Below are positions 9,701 through 19,173 of a stretch of DNA of 64,000 nucleotides, one piece after another. The position numbers were made by a program, and so were the translations under genes. Location of the stretch: contig NZ_JBHSWH010000001.1 of the NCBI RefSeq assembly GCF_042661025.1, positions 4,588,001 to 4,652,000 of the forward strand. Direction: 5' to 3'. Source of the DNA: Flexivirga alba (GTDB taxonomy: Bacteria; Actinomycetota; Actinomycetes; Actinomycetales; Dermatophilaceae). Numbering within the stretch: the first letter of the stretch is position 1; each line of letters starts with the position of its first letter. The notes beneath the pieces are model-generated. The model saw nothing but the letters and a program-made list of their open reading frames with translations. It made no database searches and was not told the DNA's origin.

Positions 9701-9864
9701 AGCGACTCACCCAGGCTGGTGGATCCGACGATGTCGACGAAAAGGATGACCACGTGCTTGCGCACCGGCGCCTGCAGACCGCCCTGTGCGAGCGCCGCGC
9801 CGCAGTTGGGACAGAACTTCGTCCCGACCGGCGACTCGAATCCGCAACGCCAACAAGTGATCAC
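6754..9864 (-). CDS. Zinc ribbon - class III cyclase - AAA ATPase protein, paralogue 1
   Basis: A 1036-residue protein, intact. Cys4, 7, 18 and 21 form a zinc ribbon. Residues 37-215 are a class III adenylate/guanylate cyclase domain with both metal aspartates (D44, D88), K84 and D159 for base recognition, and N162/R166 for the transition state, so it should be active; D159 suggests ATP as substrate. Residues 230-500 are a STAND-like AAA domain, and the rest is helical and TPR-like. The Walker A loop reads GEPGIGKN, with Asn where Ser/Thr is expected, and Walker B is WKDIHWA against WDDLHWA in the two paralogues, so ATP hydrolysis may be impaired. It starts at GTG 9864 and is third in a tandem of three paralogues, probably cytosolic. 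Confidence 0.9.
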   Translation of the reverse strand: MITCWRCGFESPVGTKFCPNCGAALAQGGLQAPVRKHVVILFVDIVGSTSLGESLDPEALRASLARYFDAVSRVVWKYGGTVEKFIGDAVMAVFGVPATREDDALRAVAAATDIHLAMRDLSKRMQARLGQRLRVRVGINSGEVFVTHQPDGQFSVTGDAVNVAARLEAAAGPDETYVGDTVAALVGSEVSLDFVGPITHRGKTEPQDVYKVADGDGRSGEIRRTPFVGREDELRDLNGIAGRSQRLGQGWFVTYVGEPGIGKNRMVSHLLEERDGLRVLRGTAQPLGTDGNYGPLNKLLSSIGEDWSETVTKMFDERTATAIIRRLESATARSEESTSTDDIVWAVRKVLSRLALGGPIAVWWKDIHWASEPMLDLIEQLVEPLLTYPVLTICTTRPELFERRPMWGGGQQSRVEPVDPLSADELREMAAERMPELETVAAESGRSVEVTLDALIRRSDGNPQVFEVLVDSMCDGEELPVSVHTLFEATLDRLTPMERAFCEVGSILGREFYAEAVGPVRTAHPDPEDDGDDVAHRLRQLNILELGDQDNSGFTRYQFAQSMLMETAYRTQARQVRSERHLRAADWIAAHAEELQGSQRRAIAEHVRQAYAEISVVSSDTSLIESVRDRAAQASFDAAEELDLRGEPGARAAYLDLVPLYADRDPRLHDVAHRAFMRSDHMDFHQVEEVVQLFDKKLDEAPAWLVHREGMLLAGRLQTAATLPLEGIAVATELVGAATGFDIPSVALDVGWARVIAYGLAGRMTEGLGEVSRLTTLAEQTEDRPVRRRLTAARVEYGMWSDESVSLVLEDVDQAIAASAAQHDRVLSLLPLRVWLRAMQGDRAGATADWERVEELSSGPDYLAGETDRWAMALYSFGDAAAAAGALQEALPLVARMAQLDNSMWIVRLLLRTGDLDAALEAFDGDPEAPTLEDDGYAPGLRESVAAQLLAATGNAELALRRVREAREATAGMSMPITLAEQAVDEAVTLLLVGDRSGAETAADRARKAYQRKGTQIMADHVDDWLGAAEKLKVAQ

Positions 9865-9894
9865 GATGCGCCATTCTTCCAGACCCTGACTGCG

Positions 9895-9972
9895 GGTCGA
9901 GCGTCGTCCTGAATAGCCCGGAGCTTGCGGAGGGCGTATCGAAGGGTAGCGACGAAGGAGCGGATCGAGACC
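9895..9972. repeat. Dispersed TATCGAA-type intergenic repeat
   Basis: The 108-base gap between cyclase paralogues 1 and 2 holds GGTCGAGCGTCG, GGGCGTATCGAAGGG and GCGGATCGAGACCT. It is a degenerate, reverse-oriented relative of the TTTCGATAC...CTACTCAACCACC elements at 36797, 48579 and 50704. Confidence 0.55.
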
Positions 9973-12900
9973 TCAGCCCGCACGGAGCTTGTCGGCGTTG
10001 CCGACCCAGGTGTCGACTTGGTCGCGCAGCGCCGTCGCTCCCTTGCGGTCGAACGCGTCCTTGGCCGCTTCGACCGCTGCCCGACAGGCCGTTTCGTCGC
10101 CGAGCAGGTGCTCCACGATCGCAGTGATGACCTGAATGAATCCCGCAGCGACCAAGCCCTCTTCCGGCCGCTCCACCCGCGAGCCGACCTCGATCTGCTC
10201 GAAAGCGGCGGCGCGGTCGTCGTCCAGGGCGTGACCAACCGCCGCGGTGAATGCCTGCGCGTCGGCGCGGAGCCAGTCGAACGTCTCGGGTAGGTCGACC
10301 ACCAGTGCGTTGTCGACATGCTGCCGGGCCTCGACGAGGTCGCCGGCGAACAGCGCCCACCGGGCTGCGGAAGCGAACAACGACACTGCAAAGCTCAGAT
10401 TTCCCACCGCTGCTACCTGCGAGGCGAGTTCGGCCGCGTAATCAGCAGCGGCCGACGGGCTGCCGTCGGCCCCGAGCGTCAGCTGGAAGTGTTGCAGGTC
10501 GTACGACCTGAGCCACCGGTCCACTCCGTCGAACGCACGAGAGTGCAAGGCCCACTGCCGTCGACCCTCCTCCACCTGTCCACTGCAGGCCAACGCCACC
10601 GCCAGCACTGCCGTGGTGTTGCCCCACAGCCCACGGTGTCCGGAGACCACGACCTGTAACCGCCGGGCATCATTGATGACCTCATCGAACGGTGCGTTGG
10701 CCGAGTAGGAGATCTGCAGGTCGAAATTGAGCCAGACCCGCTGCGGCACCGTTCGCGCCCGAAGCTCACTCGCACGCATGCGCTCAACAGAAAGCTCGTG
10801 GCAGACCCGCAGGTTGCCGAGATCCGCCTCAACCTGCGAGAGGTAGGTCGCGGCGAGTTCCATCGCGAAACCATCGGCTTCTCGTGTCGTCGCGAGCCGA
10901 CTCACCATCGCCGACGCCGCCTCCCGGGCTTCTGCCAAGGAGAGTCCGCCATGGCGGATCGCGACGAGGCTGCGCGGGGCGGACCGCACGACCTGCCAGC
11001 CCTCGTCGTGCTCCATGGCTGCGTCGATGCGGTCGATCCAGCCGTGCCAGCGGTCCGCTGCAGCGCCACTGTTTCGGGCAAGCACAACGGAGTAGGCGAT
11101 CTCGAAGTGTCTCGCATCGCCGGCCTGCAGCAGGTCCAGCACCGCGTCCATGGTGTCCCGCATGCCAGGGTCACCACGCAGTTGCTGCGCCCGCAGCAAC
11201 TCGGTCGCCGATGCGGCCGCTGACTCCTGCAACGACTGCCGCTCATCAGCCGGACCACCGACCTCCTGCAGCAACTCGTAGGCGCGGCGCCGGTGCGACG
11301 CAACCAGCGCAACCGGGTCAGCGGTGACTTCGACGCGGTGTTCGTCTATCCAGTCTGCAAGGGCCGAATGCCGAGTGATACGAGTACGTTTCGGCATCGT
11401 GCGATATGCAGTTTGCAAGAAGACCGCCTGGGCGAAGCGATAGTCACCATCACCGGCTACCTCGAGCACGTTCCGGCCGCGCAGCCGTCCGATGACCGCA
11501 GCCGGGTCCTCGACGCTCGCGATCTCCGCCACCGGCGCGAGCGGGAAGCGACGCCCGTAGACGGCAGCGACCTCGATCAGCGAACGCTCGTCCGTGCTGA
11601 GTCGGTCGAGCGCCGCCTCATAGAGCTGGGTCACCGAAGCGGGCAGGCCCTCACCCGCCGCGGCCGACTGCGCCAGCAACTGCACGACCTGCGGGTTGCC
11701 GTCGGCACGCGCGACAAGTTCGTCAGCAGTGACGTCGATCTCCTTGTTCTGCAACGAGATCGCCTCGGCCGCGATCGCACGCAGGTCATCTTCGTCGAGC
11801 GGCACGACGTCCTCGACGCGCGACTTCCGACCGCCGCCCCAACGGGCGTCGACGTCGAAGAGCTCGGGGCGGCCGAGACAGATCGTCAGCACCGGCAGTC
11901 CGCGACTCACCTCTGCCGTTCGGCCGATGAAGTCCAGTTGCGCAGCGGTCGCCCAGTGCAGGTCGTCCCACACCGACACCACCGGGGAGGCCGCACACAT
12001 CGCGGTGAGTACCTCTTGCACCGCCCACACGACGTCCTCAACCGAGGTCTGCGCGTCGGAACGGCCGACCGCGGACCGGAGACGCTGCAACACTGCGGCC
12101 GACTCGTCCCCGAGAAGCTGCTCGACATACGCCTCCCAGTCACTGCCGAGGCTGCCCAGCCAGCTCGAAAGAGGTGCGAACGCACCGGAATTCATCGCAT
12201 CGCAACCACCGACGACGACCCGCAGCCGATCGCCGCGGCCTTGCACAAAGTGTCGGATCAGCCGGGACTTGCCGATGCCGGCGTCGCCGACATACGTGAG
12301 CAGCCAGCCTTCCTTGCGTTGGTCGGATCGGTCGGCGAGTGCGGTCAGGTCGGCGAGCTCCCCGTCGCGCCCGACGAACTCCGGTTCGCGCACTTCAAGT
12401 ATCCGGCCTTGGTCCGTCGCGACCCGAAACACCTGCTGCGGAACGGTTTTGCCCTTGTGCAGGATCTCGCCCATGTCATCGAGCACGATCTCGTCACGGA
12501 CCAGCTCGGCGACGGTGTCACCGACATACGTCTCGTCGGTGCCCGCAGCAGCCTCCAGGCGCTGCGCCGTATTGACCGCATCGCCGGTGACCGAGAACTG
12601 CCCGTCCGGCTGGTGGGTGACGAACACCTCGCCGGAGTTGACGCCGATCCGGACGTGCAGTCCGACGCCGATCTCCTGCTCGAACTGCGCCGACAGACCC
12701 GCAACCGCCTCGTGTATGCCGCTCGCGGCCCGTACCGCTCGGGCGGCGTCGTCCTCGCGCGTGCTCGGGACGCCGAAGACCGCCATGACCGCGTCACCGA
12801 TGAACTTCTCGACCGTGCCGCCCTGCTCCCAGATCGCCTTCGAGACCGCCTCGAAGTATCGAGCAAGCCTCTCCCGCAGCGATTCCGGGTCAGCCGCCTC

Positions 12901-13047
12901 TCCCAGGGTCGTCGACCCGACGATGTCGCAGAACAGGATCACGACGTGCTTGCGCACCGGCGCCTGCAACCCTCCCTGCGCCACCGCAGCGCCGCACGAC
13001 AAGCAGAAGCGGGCCTCCCCGGTAACTCCGCCCCGCATCGAGCACAC
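9973..13047 (-). CDS. Class III cyclase - AAA ATPase protein, paralogue 2 (zinc ribbon frameshifted)
   Basis: The open frame encodes 1024 residues: half a zinc ribbon, cyclase domain (FCDIVGST, KFIGDAVMAVFG, GDAVNTAQRLE: all metal, Lys/Asp and Asn/Arg positions kept), AAA domain with a normal Walker A GDAGIGKS and Walker B WDDLHWA, and a long helical C-terminus. In another frame, GTG at 13055 starts VTTCARCGAEL, identical to paralogue 3 and restoring the first CxxC. One base is missing near 13020-13028 (after GAGTT). Repaired, the protein is 1027 residues. The GTG at 13047 is therefore likely an artefact start. The gap to paralogue 3 is 22 bases, so they are probably cotranscribed. Confidence 0.85.
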   Translation of the reverse strand: MCSMRGGVTGEARFCLSCGAAVAQGGLQAPVRKHVVILFCDIVGSTTLGEAADPESLRERLARYFEAVSKAIWEQGGTVEKFIGDAVMAVFGVPSTREDDAARAVRAASGIHEAVAGLSAQFEQEIGVGLHVRIGVNSGEVFVTHQPDGQFSVTGDAVNTAQRLEAAAGTDETYVGDTVAELVRDEIVLDDMGEILHKGKTVPQQVFRVATDQGRILEVREPEFVGRDGELADLTALADRSDQRKEGWLLTYVGDAGIGKSRLIRHFVQGRGDRLRVVVGGCDAMNSGAFAPLSSWLGSLGSDWEAYVEQLLGDESAAVLQRLRSAVGRSDAQTSVEDVVWAVQEVLTAMCAASPVVSVWDDLHWATAAQLDFIGRTAEVSRGLPVLTICLGRPELFDVDARWGGGRKSRVEDVVPLDEDDLRAIAAEAISLQNKEIDVTADELVARADGNPQVVQLLAQSAAAGEGLPASVTQLYEAALDRLSTDERSLIEVAAVYGRRFPLAPVAEIASVEDPAAVIGRLRGRNVLEVAGDGDYRFAQAVFLQTAYRTMPKRTRITRHSALADWIDEHRVEVTADPVALVASHRRRAYELLQEVGGPADERQSLQESAAASATELLRAQQLRGDPGMRDTMDAVLDLLQAGDARHFEIAYSVVLARNSGAAADRWHGWIDRIDAAMEHDEGWQVVRSAPRSLVAIRHGGLSLAEAREAASAMVSRLATTREADGFAMELAATYLSQVEADLGNLRVCHELSVERMRASELRARTVPQRVWLNFDLQISYSANAPFDEVINDARRLQVVVSGHRGLWGNTTAVLAVALACSGQVEEGRRQWALHSRAFDGVDRWLRSYDLQHFQLTLGADGSPSAAADYAAELASQVAAVGNLSFAVSLFASAARWALFAGDLVEARQHVDNALVVDLPETFDWLRADAQAFTAAVGHALDDDRAAAFEQIEVGSRVERPEEGLVAAGFIQVITAIVEHLLGDETACRAAVEAAKDAFDRKGATALRDQVDTWVGNADKLRAG

Positions 13048-13077
13048 GTTGTCACGTGAGCACGCCCTTTCCCCTGA

Positions 13078-16000
13078 TCACGCCGCGATGGCACGCAGCT
13101 TGTCGGCATTCGCGACCCAGGTGTCGACCTGCGGCACCAGCGCGGTCGCGCCCTTGGCAGTCAGCGCAGCCCTGGCACGATCGGCGGCCGCCCGCGAGGC
13201 GGCCTCGTCGCCGAGCAACTGCTCGACGATCGCGATCATGGCATGCATGTAGGCGGCACTGACCGGGCTCTCCTCCGGCCGGTCCACCCGGGCGCTGAGC
13301 TCGATCTGGTGCAGTGCCCCGACCCGGTCCCCGCGCAGTGCGCACTGCACGGCGACCATGAAGGCTTCGTTGACGTCCTCCAGGAACGCCATGGTCGACG
13401 GCAACTCGACCATCACCAGCTTGCGACAACACTCGACGGCGAACGCGAGGTCACCGGCGAAGATCGCATCCCGCGCCGCGGAGCCGAGGAGGCTGGCCGC
13501 GAAACTGGGCAGCTCGACCTCGGCGGCCCGCTCGGACAGATAACGCGCCGAGTCCTGCGGCCGGCCCTCCGCGAGCAAGAGGTGCGGATAGTGCTGCAGG
13601 TCGAAAGCACGCTCCGCCGGCGGCTCTTCGGCGTGAGCTGCCACCACCTGCTCCCACAGCGACCGCGCTTCATCGAAGTCACCGGCCCCCGCCAACGCAC
13701 CGGCGAGCACCGCGGTCGTGGTCCGCCACAACTGTCGTTGTCCGGACACCATGTCCTGCAGCTTTCGGGCGTCCGCGATGACCTCGGCCAGCGGGGTCAG
13801 CCCGGCATACGCCGCCTGTATGTCGAAGTTGCGCCACATCCGCTCGTTGTAGGTCCGGCCGTCGCGTTGCGCGCGGGCGATGCCGGCGACGCAGGTCCGG
13901 TGGCAGGCGGCGAGGTTGCCGAGGTCGGCCTCCGAGTGCGCGAGGACGTTCGAGACGATGTCGATCGCAAGCGGGTCGACCCCATCGGTGCCGTCGAGCC
14001 GACCCAGGATCTCCACGGCCTCGGCGCGCACGTGGTCGAAACTCACGTCGCCGCTGCGGACGGCCGCCAGGTCGCGAGGGGCACGCCGGATGATCTGCCA
14101 GGTGGGATCGGCCTCCAGCGCGATGTCGAGTCGGTCCAACCAGCCGATCCACCGCTTCGGTTCGACCTTGTTGCGCAGGAACCACCCGGCATGGGCGACC
14201 TCGAAGTGCCGGGCATCCCCTGGCGGCGCGACGTCGAGCAGCCGCTCGACAGCGTCCGGCAGGCCCGGGTCACCGCGCAGCTGCATCGCCAGCAGCGACT
14301 CGAGCGCTGCGTCTGCCGCCATGGCCCGCAGTGCGGTTCGCTCTGCGGGTGAACCTTCGATCTCCTCCAGGAGGTCGAAGGCGCGCTTGCGATGCGACGC
14401 AACGAGCGCGACGGTGTCGGTGTGCAGGGCATCGCGGTGCTCGGCCACCCAGTCGGCGAGCGCCGAATGCCGTGTGATGCGAGTGCGTTTGGACATCGTG
14501 CGGTAGGCGGTCTGCATGAAGACGGTCTGGGTGAAGCGGTAGCCGCGATCGCCGGCAACCTCCAGAACGTTGCGCTCGCGCAGCCGGTCGAGCACCGCCA
14601 GCGGATCGGACACCTCGGCGACGGCACCTACCGGCGCAGCCGGGAACCGGCGGCCATAGACGGCCGCGGACTCGACCATGGAGCGCTCGTCGGCACTCAA
14701 CCGGTCGAGTGCGGCTTCGTAGAGCTGGGTGACCGACGCGGGCAGTGCGCCGCCGGCGGCCGCCGACTGCGCAAGAAGCTGCACGACCTGCGGGTTGCCG
14801 TCGGCGCGGTCGACCAGATCCTCGGCGGTGAAGGCAACGTCCCCGCCCTGCAACGCGATCCGCTCCGCGGCCACTGCCAGCATTTCGTTGTAGTCCAGCG
14901 GCTCGACGTCCTCGACTCGCGCCTTGCGGCCGCCGCCCCAGTCCGCGTCCACGTCGAAGAGCTCCGGTCGAGCCAGGCAGATCGTGAGCACCGGCAGCGC
15001 TCGACTCGCCGCGGCGAGCTTGCCGATGAAGTCCAGTTGAGCGGGGTTGCCCAGTGCAGGTCGTCCCACACCGACGCCACCGGCGAGGTCTCGCACATCG
15101 CCGCGAGCACGGCGTGGACCGCCCAGACGACATCCTCGGTCGAGGTCTGCGCGTCCGACATACCGACCGCTGACCGGAGCCTTTGGAGCACGGGCGTCGC
15201 ATCGTCTGCGAGCAACTCACCGACATACGCCTGCCAGTCGTCGGCGAGGTTGCTCAACCAGCCGGCAAGTGGTGTGAACGCACCGGTGCTCATCGCGTCG
15301 CAACCGCCGGCCACCACTCGCAGTCGGTCGCGACGGCCGGTGGCGAACTGCCGGACCAGTCGTGACTTGCCGATGCCGGCGTCCCCGACATACGTCAGCA
15401 GCCAGCCCTGCTTGCGGGCCGCCGACCGGTCGGCGAGCGTTGCGAGGTCGGCCAGCTCGACCTCGCGGCCGACGAAGGCGGGTTCACGGACCGCGAGCAC
15501 GCGGTTCTGGTCGGACGCGACCTGAAAGACCCGCTGTGGCACGGTGCGGCCCTTGTGCAGGATCTCGCCGACTTCATCGAGCACGACCTCGTCACGGACC
15601 AGCTCGGCGACGGTGTCACCGACATAGGTTTCGTCGGTGCCGGCGGCAGCCTCAAGCGCTGCGCGGTGTTGACGGCGTCGCCCGTGACCGAGAACTGTCC
15701 GTCGGGCTGGTGCGCCACGAAGACCTCGCCAGAGTTGACGCCGATGCGGACGTGCAGTTCCTTACCGATCTCGTGGTGGCCACCGGCAGACAAACCCGCA
15801 ACAGCCTCGTGTATGGCGCTCGCTGAACGCACCGCCCGAATCGCGTCGTCCTCACGGGAGCTCGGGACACCGAAGACCGCCATGACCGCGTCGCCGATGA
15901 ACTTCTCGACCGTGCCGCCGTGCTCCCAGATGACCTTCGAGACGGCCTGGAAGTAGCGACCCAGCCGCTCCCGCAACGCCTCCGGATCGGCGAACTCGCC

Positions 16001-16153
16001 GAGGGTCGTCGAGCCGACGATGTCGCAGAACAGAATGACCACGTGCTTGCGCACCGGCGCCTGGAGCGCGCCCTGCCCCGCGGCAGCCCCGCAGGACGAG
16101 CAGAACCGCGCCCCGGCAGTCAGCTCCGCACCACACCGAGCACACGTCGTCAC
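13078..16153 (-). pseudogene. Class III cyclase - AAA ATPase protein, paralogue 3, two frameshifts
   Basis: Three frames join into a full paralogue of 1025 residues. From GTG 16153: complete zinc ribbon (CARC...CSSC) and cyclase domain (FCDIVGST, KFIGDAVMAVFG, NTAQRL). At 15653-15657 one base is missing, since CGCTTGAG should give RLEAAAGTDETYVGD. The frame then runs through Walker A GDAGIGKS to WDDLHWAT. At the CCCC run 15042-15048 another base is missing before AQLDFIG, after which the frame is open to 13078. It is closest to paralogue 2 (most motifs identical). As the lead gene of the array, its promoter lies in the 140-base gap shared with the cNMP-binding protein gene. Confidence 0.85.
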
Positions 16154-16293
16154 GATGCGAACTTACCTCGCCGCACCGACGAACTTAGGAAAGTGTCGGT
16201 CGGCGAATCTCACCGGCGAAGCGGGCGCTGCGCTGATAAGTTGGCTCGGTTACCGCACGGGTGTGCATCGTTCATTTCTCAAGGGGTTCATTC
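16154..16293. promoter_or_regulatory. Divergent promoter region, cyclase array / cNMP-binding gene
   Basis: The 140-base gap holds promoters for the cyclase array (minus) and the cNMP-binding gene (plus). TGATAAGTT near 16234 is a plausible plus-strand -10 element, and AAGGGG at 16281-16286 is the ribosome binding site for ATG 16294. No CRP-type TGTGA-N6-TCACA site is seen. Confidence 0.45.
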
Positions 16294-16722
16294 ATGGCAA
16301 GCGCCCAGTTGAAGCAGATCCTCGCGGGCATCGACCTGTTCTCCGGTCTCAGCCCGGCGGCGATCGCGCAGATCGCCGAAAGCGGGTCGAATTTCCGCAG
16401 CGGCCCGGGGTCCAACGTGATCACCGAAGGGGCGAAGGACAGTGGCCTGCGGGTCGTGCTGCAAGGTTCCGCGAACGTCGTCGTGAACGGCGAAGCGCGA
16501 GGTCAGATCGGTGTCGGCGACTACGTCGGCGAGCTGTCCATGATCGACGGCGCCGCCCGGTCGGCAACGATCACCGCCGGCCCGGAGGGTGTCGAGACGT
16601 TTGCGCTCTCTCCGATGGCCTTCATGCCGCTCGTCCGTGGCGACGGCGATATCGCGGCCGCCCTGCTGAAGACGCTCGTCGCCCGCCTGCGCAAGGTCGA
16701 GGCCGCGACACACAAGGAGTAG
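16294..16722 (+). CDS. Single-domain cyclic-nucleotide-binding protein
   Basis: A 142-residue protein that is essentially one CRP-type cNMP-binding domain with no DNA-binding or enzymatic domain. The phosphate-binding cassette is seen as VGELSMIDGAARSATITA (residues about 78-95), with the Glu and Arg that hold the cyclic phosphate and ribose. Flanking helices are short: LKQILAGIDLFSGLS at the start and LKTLVARLRKVEAA at the end. It diverges from three cyclases 140 bases away, so it probably senses their product; its output partner is not evident. It starts at ATG 16294 with AAGGGG upstream. Confidence 0.88.
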   Translation: MASAQLKQILAGIDLFSGLSPAAIAQIAESGSNFRSGPGSNVITEGAKDSGLRVVLQGSANVVVNGEARGQIGVGDYVGELSMIDGAARSATITAGPEGVETFALSPMAFMPLVRGDGDIAAALLKTLVARLRKVEAATHKE

Positions 16723-16746
16723 GGAGCCGCCGACTGACGTATTTGG

Positions 16747-16782
16747 CGCCGAGTGACGCACTTGCAGGTGCGTCACTCGGCG
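16747..16782. terminator. Bidirectional terminator between cNMP-binding gene and purH
   Basis: A perfect 15-bp stem (16747-16761 with 16768-16782) closes a six-base loop and is followed by TTT. A third copy of GTCACTCGGCG follows at 16791-16801, so an alternative pairing is possible. It lies between two convergent genes. Confidence 0.85.
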
Positions 16783-16813
16783 TTTAGCGCGTCACTCGGC
16801 GGGCGAGTCCATG

Positions 16814-18421
16814 TCAATGAGCAAAATGCCGAGTGCCGGTGAAGTACATGGTGATGCCGGCTTCGTTCGCCGCGTCGATCACCGACTGGTCCCGCATCGA
16901 ACCGCCAGGTGCGACAACGGCTTTCACGCCCGCGTCGATGAGCACCTGGAGCCCGTCCGGGAACGGGAAGAACGCGTCCGAGGCGGCAACGGATCCGCGG
17001 GCGCGCTTTTCGCCGGCCCGGTTGACCGCGAGGTGGCAGGAGTCGACCCGGTTGACCTGACCCATGCCGACACCGACGGAGGCACCGCCGGATGCGAGCA
17101 GGATCGCGTTGGACTTCACCGCACGGATGGCGCGCCAGGCGAACTGCAGGTCGGCGAGGGCCGCCTCGTCCGCTGCTTCACCGGAGACCAGGCGCCAGTT
17201 GGCAGAGTCGTCACCGCCGGTGACGTTGCCGTCCTCGTCCTTGACGACCGCGTCGACCTGGTCAATGCGCTGCATCAGCATGCCGCCGCTGATCGGCCGG
17301 ATCTCCACCGGGTCGCGGTGCTGCGCGGCCTCGGCAGGCAGCTTGAGCAGTCGAATCGCCTTGCGCTTGCTGAGAATGTCGACCACACCAGGCTCGAAGT
17401 CGGGAGCGATGACGACCTCGGTGAAGATGTCCTTGACCGTCTCGGCCATCTCGACGGTCACCGGTCGGTTGGTAGCGATCACGCCACCGAACGCCGACAT
17501 CGGGTCGCAGGCGTGCGCCTTGCGGTGGGCGTCGGCGATGTCCGAACCCACTGCGATGCCACAGGGATTCGCATGCTTGATGACGGCGACCGTCGGCTGG
17601 TCGCCGTGGTCGTATGCCGCACGTACGGCGGCATCCGTGTCGACGTAGTTGTTGTAGGACATCGCCTTGCCGAAGAGCTGCTCCGCCGAAGCGACACCTG
17701 CCCGCCAGTGGCGGTAGAGCGCGGCACCCTGGTGGGGGTTCTCGCCATACCGCAGGTCCTGGGCCTTGTCGAAGGTCGCGCCGGACCAGTTGGGGAAGCC
17801 GGTGCCGTCGCTGGTGTCGACATACACGTTGCTCATCCAGTTGGCGACGGTGTTGTCGTAGTCGGCAGTGTGCTGGAAAGCCTGTGCTGCCAGCAGCTTT
17901 CGCTCGTCCAGGGTGAATCCGCCGGCGGCGAGCGCCTCGAGTGTCGCGGCGTATGACGCGGGGGAAGTGACGATCGCAACGCTCGGGTGGTTCTTGGCGG
18001 CAGCCCGCACCATCGACGGCCCGCCGATGTCGATCTGCTCGATGCACTCGTCCGGCGTCGCGCCCGAAGCGACGGTCGCGCGGAACGGGTAGAGGTTGGA
18101 GACGACCAGCTCGAACGGCGCAACGCCGAGTTCGTCCAGTTGCGAGAGGTGTTCGGGCAGGCGGGTGTCGGCCAGAATGCCGGCGTGCACCTTCGGGTGC
18201 AGCGTCTTGACCCGGCCGTCGAGACACTCCGGGAAGCCGGTGAGGTCCTCGACCTTGGTCACCGGGATGCCTGCCTTCTCGATGAGGGCCGCTGAGCCGC
18301 CGGTCGAGACGAGCTCGACGCCTGCGTCGTGCAGACCACGGGCCAGCTCTTCCAGGCCCGTTTTGTCGTAGACGGAGATGAGTGCGCGCTTGATGCGACG
18401 ACGACCTGCTTGATCGGACAT
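16814..18421 (-). CDS. purH: Bifunctional AICAR formyltransferase / IMP cyclohydrolase
   Basis: A 535-residue enzyme making the last two steps of IMP synthesis from AICAR and 10-formyl-THF. Residues 1-150 form the MGS-like cyclohydrolase domain (ALISVYDKTGLEELARGL, STGGSA, GRVKTLHPKVHAG). The rest is the transformylase with the active-site KHANPCG near residue 285 and APGGSMRD near the C-terminus. The length is typical. The ATG at 18421 has AGGAGA just upstream. It is downstream of purN on the same strand with a 107-base gap. Confidence 0.97.
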   Translation of the reverse strand: MSDQAGRRRIKRALISVYDKTGLEELARGLHDAGVELVSTGGSAALIEKAGIPVTKVEDLTGFPECLDGRVKTLHPKVHAGILADTRLPEHLSQLDELGVAPFELVVSNLYPFRATVASGATPDECIEQIDIGGPSMVRAAAKNHPSVAIVTSPASYAATLEALAAGGFTLDERKLLAAQAFQHTADYDNTVANWMSNVYVDTSDGTGFPNWSGATFDKAQDLRYGENPHQGAALYRHWRAGVASAEQLFGKAMSYNNYVDTDAAVRAAYDHGDQPTVAVIKHANPCGIAVGSDIADAHRKAHACDPMSAFGGVIATNRPVTVEMAETVKDIFTEVVIAPDFEPGVVDILSKRKAIRLLKLPAEAAQHRDPVEIRPISGGMLMQRIDQVDAVVKDEDGNVTGGDDSANWRLVSGEAADEAALADLQFAWRAIRAVKSNAILLASGGASVGVGMGQVNRVDSCHLAVNRAGEKRARGSVAASDAFFPFPDGLQVLIDAGVKAVVAPGGSMRDQSVIDAANEAGITMYFTGTRHFAH

Positions 18422-18528
18422 GACTCTCCTCGCAAGGGTTGATCAGTAGATGCGCGGACCCAGGCGGGCGATACGCGCGACTCCACTCCCTGGTGGTTAC
18501 CCACCTGCGCCAGTCGTGTGGGGCTAGT

Positions 18529-19155
18529 TTAGCCGACGCGCACGCGACGCCCGTTGATGGAGAAGCCGTCCCGCGCCATACGGCCGACCCACTCGACCAG
18601 TTGGGGCCGCTCGGCCTCCTTGATCCGCTCGGTCAACGCGTCGACCGTGTCGTCGTCCTGCACCGGCACGACGCACTGCGCCACGATCGCGCCAGTGTCG
18701 ACGCCGGCATCGACGACGAAAAGCGTTGCGCCTGCAACCTTCACGCCATACTCCAGCGCATCACGCGGGCCGTGTATGCCGGGAAAGCTCGGCAACAGAG
18801 CGTTGTGGCTGTTGAGGTAACGGCCGCCGAACGACTCCAGGAAGCGCTCCCCCACGATCTTCAGGAAGCCGGCGGAGATCACCATCGCTGGCGCGTATGT
18901 CGCCACCTGCTCGGTGAGCGCTTCGTCCCAGGCGGCTCGATCGGAGTGGTCCTTGACCCGGCACACGAACGTCGGCACTCCGGCCCGTTCGGCGCGAGCC
19001 AGACCTTCGATGTTCGGGCGATCTGCTCCGACGGCGGCGATGCGGACGCCGTACGCAGGGTCTTGCGCGGCGTCGAGCAACGCCTGCAGCAGGGTTCCGG
19101 AGCCGGAAACGAGCACGACGATGGGCACGGGCTGGGTGTCGACCACGGCCCGCAC
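18529..19155 (-). CDS. purN: Phosphoribosylglycinamide formyltransferase
   Basis: A 208-residue GAR transformylase using 10-formyl-THF in purine synthesis. Motifs are LVSGSGTLLQALLDA (the phosphate loop, with Thr where Asn is usual), SAGFLKIVG, NSHNALLPSFPG (catalytic Asn and His) and DAGVDTGAIVAQ with the catalytic Asp. It lies between DUF6350 (18 bases) and purH, the standard actinobacterial arrangement. The start is GTG 19155; a second GTG a few codons inside is possible. Confidence 0.95.
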   Translation of the reverse strand: MRAVVDTQPVPIVVLVSGSGTLLQALLDAAQDPAYGVRIAAVGADRPNIEGLARAERAGVPTFVCRVKDHSDRAAWDEALTEQVATYAPAMVISAGFLKIVGERFLESFGGRYLNSHNALLPSFPGIHGPRDALEYGVKVAGATLFVVDAGVDTGAIVAQCVVPVQDDDTVDALTERIKEAERPQLVEWVGRMARDGFSINGRRVRVG

Positions 19156-19173
19156 GCTAGCGCACCATCGGGC

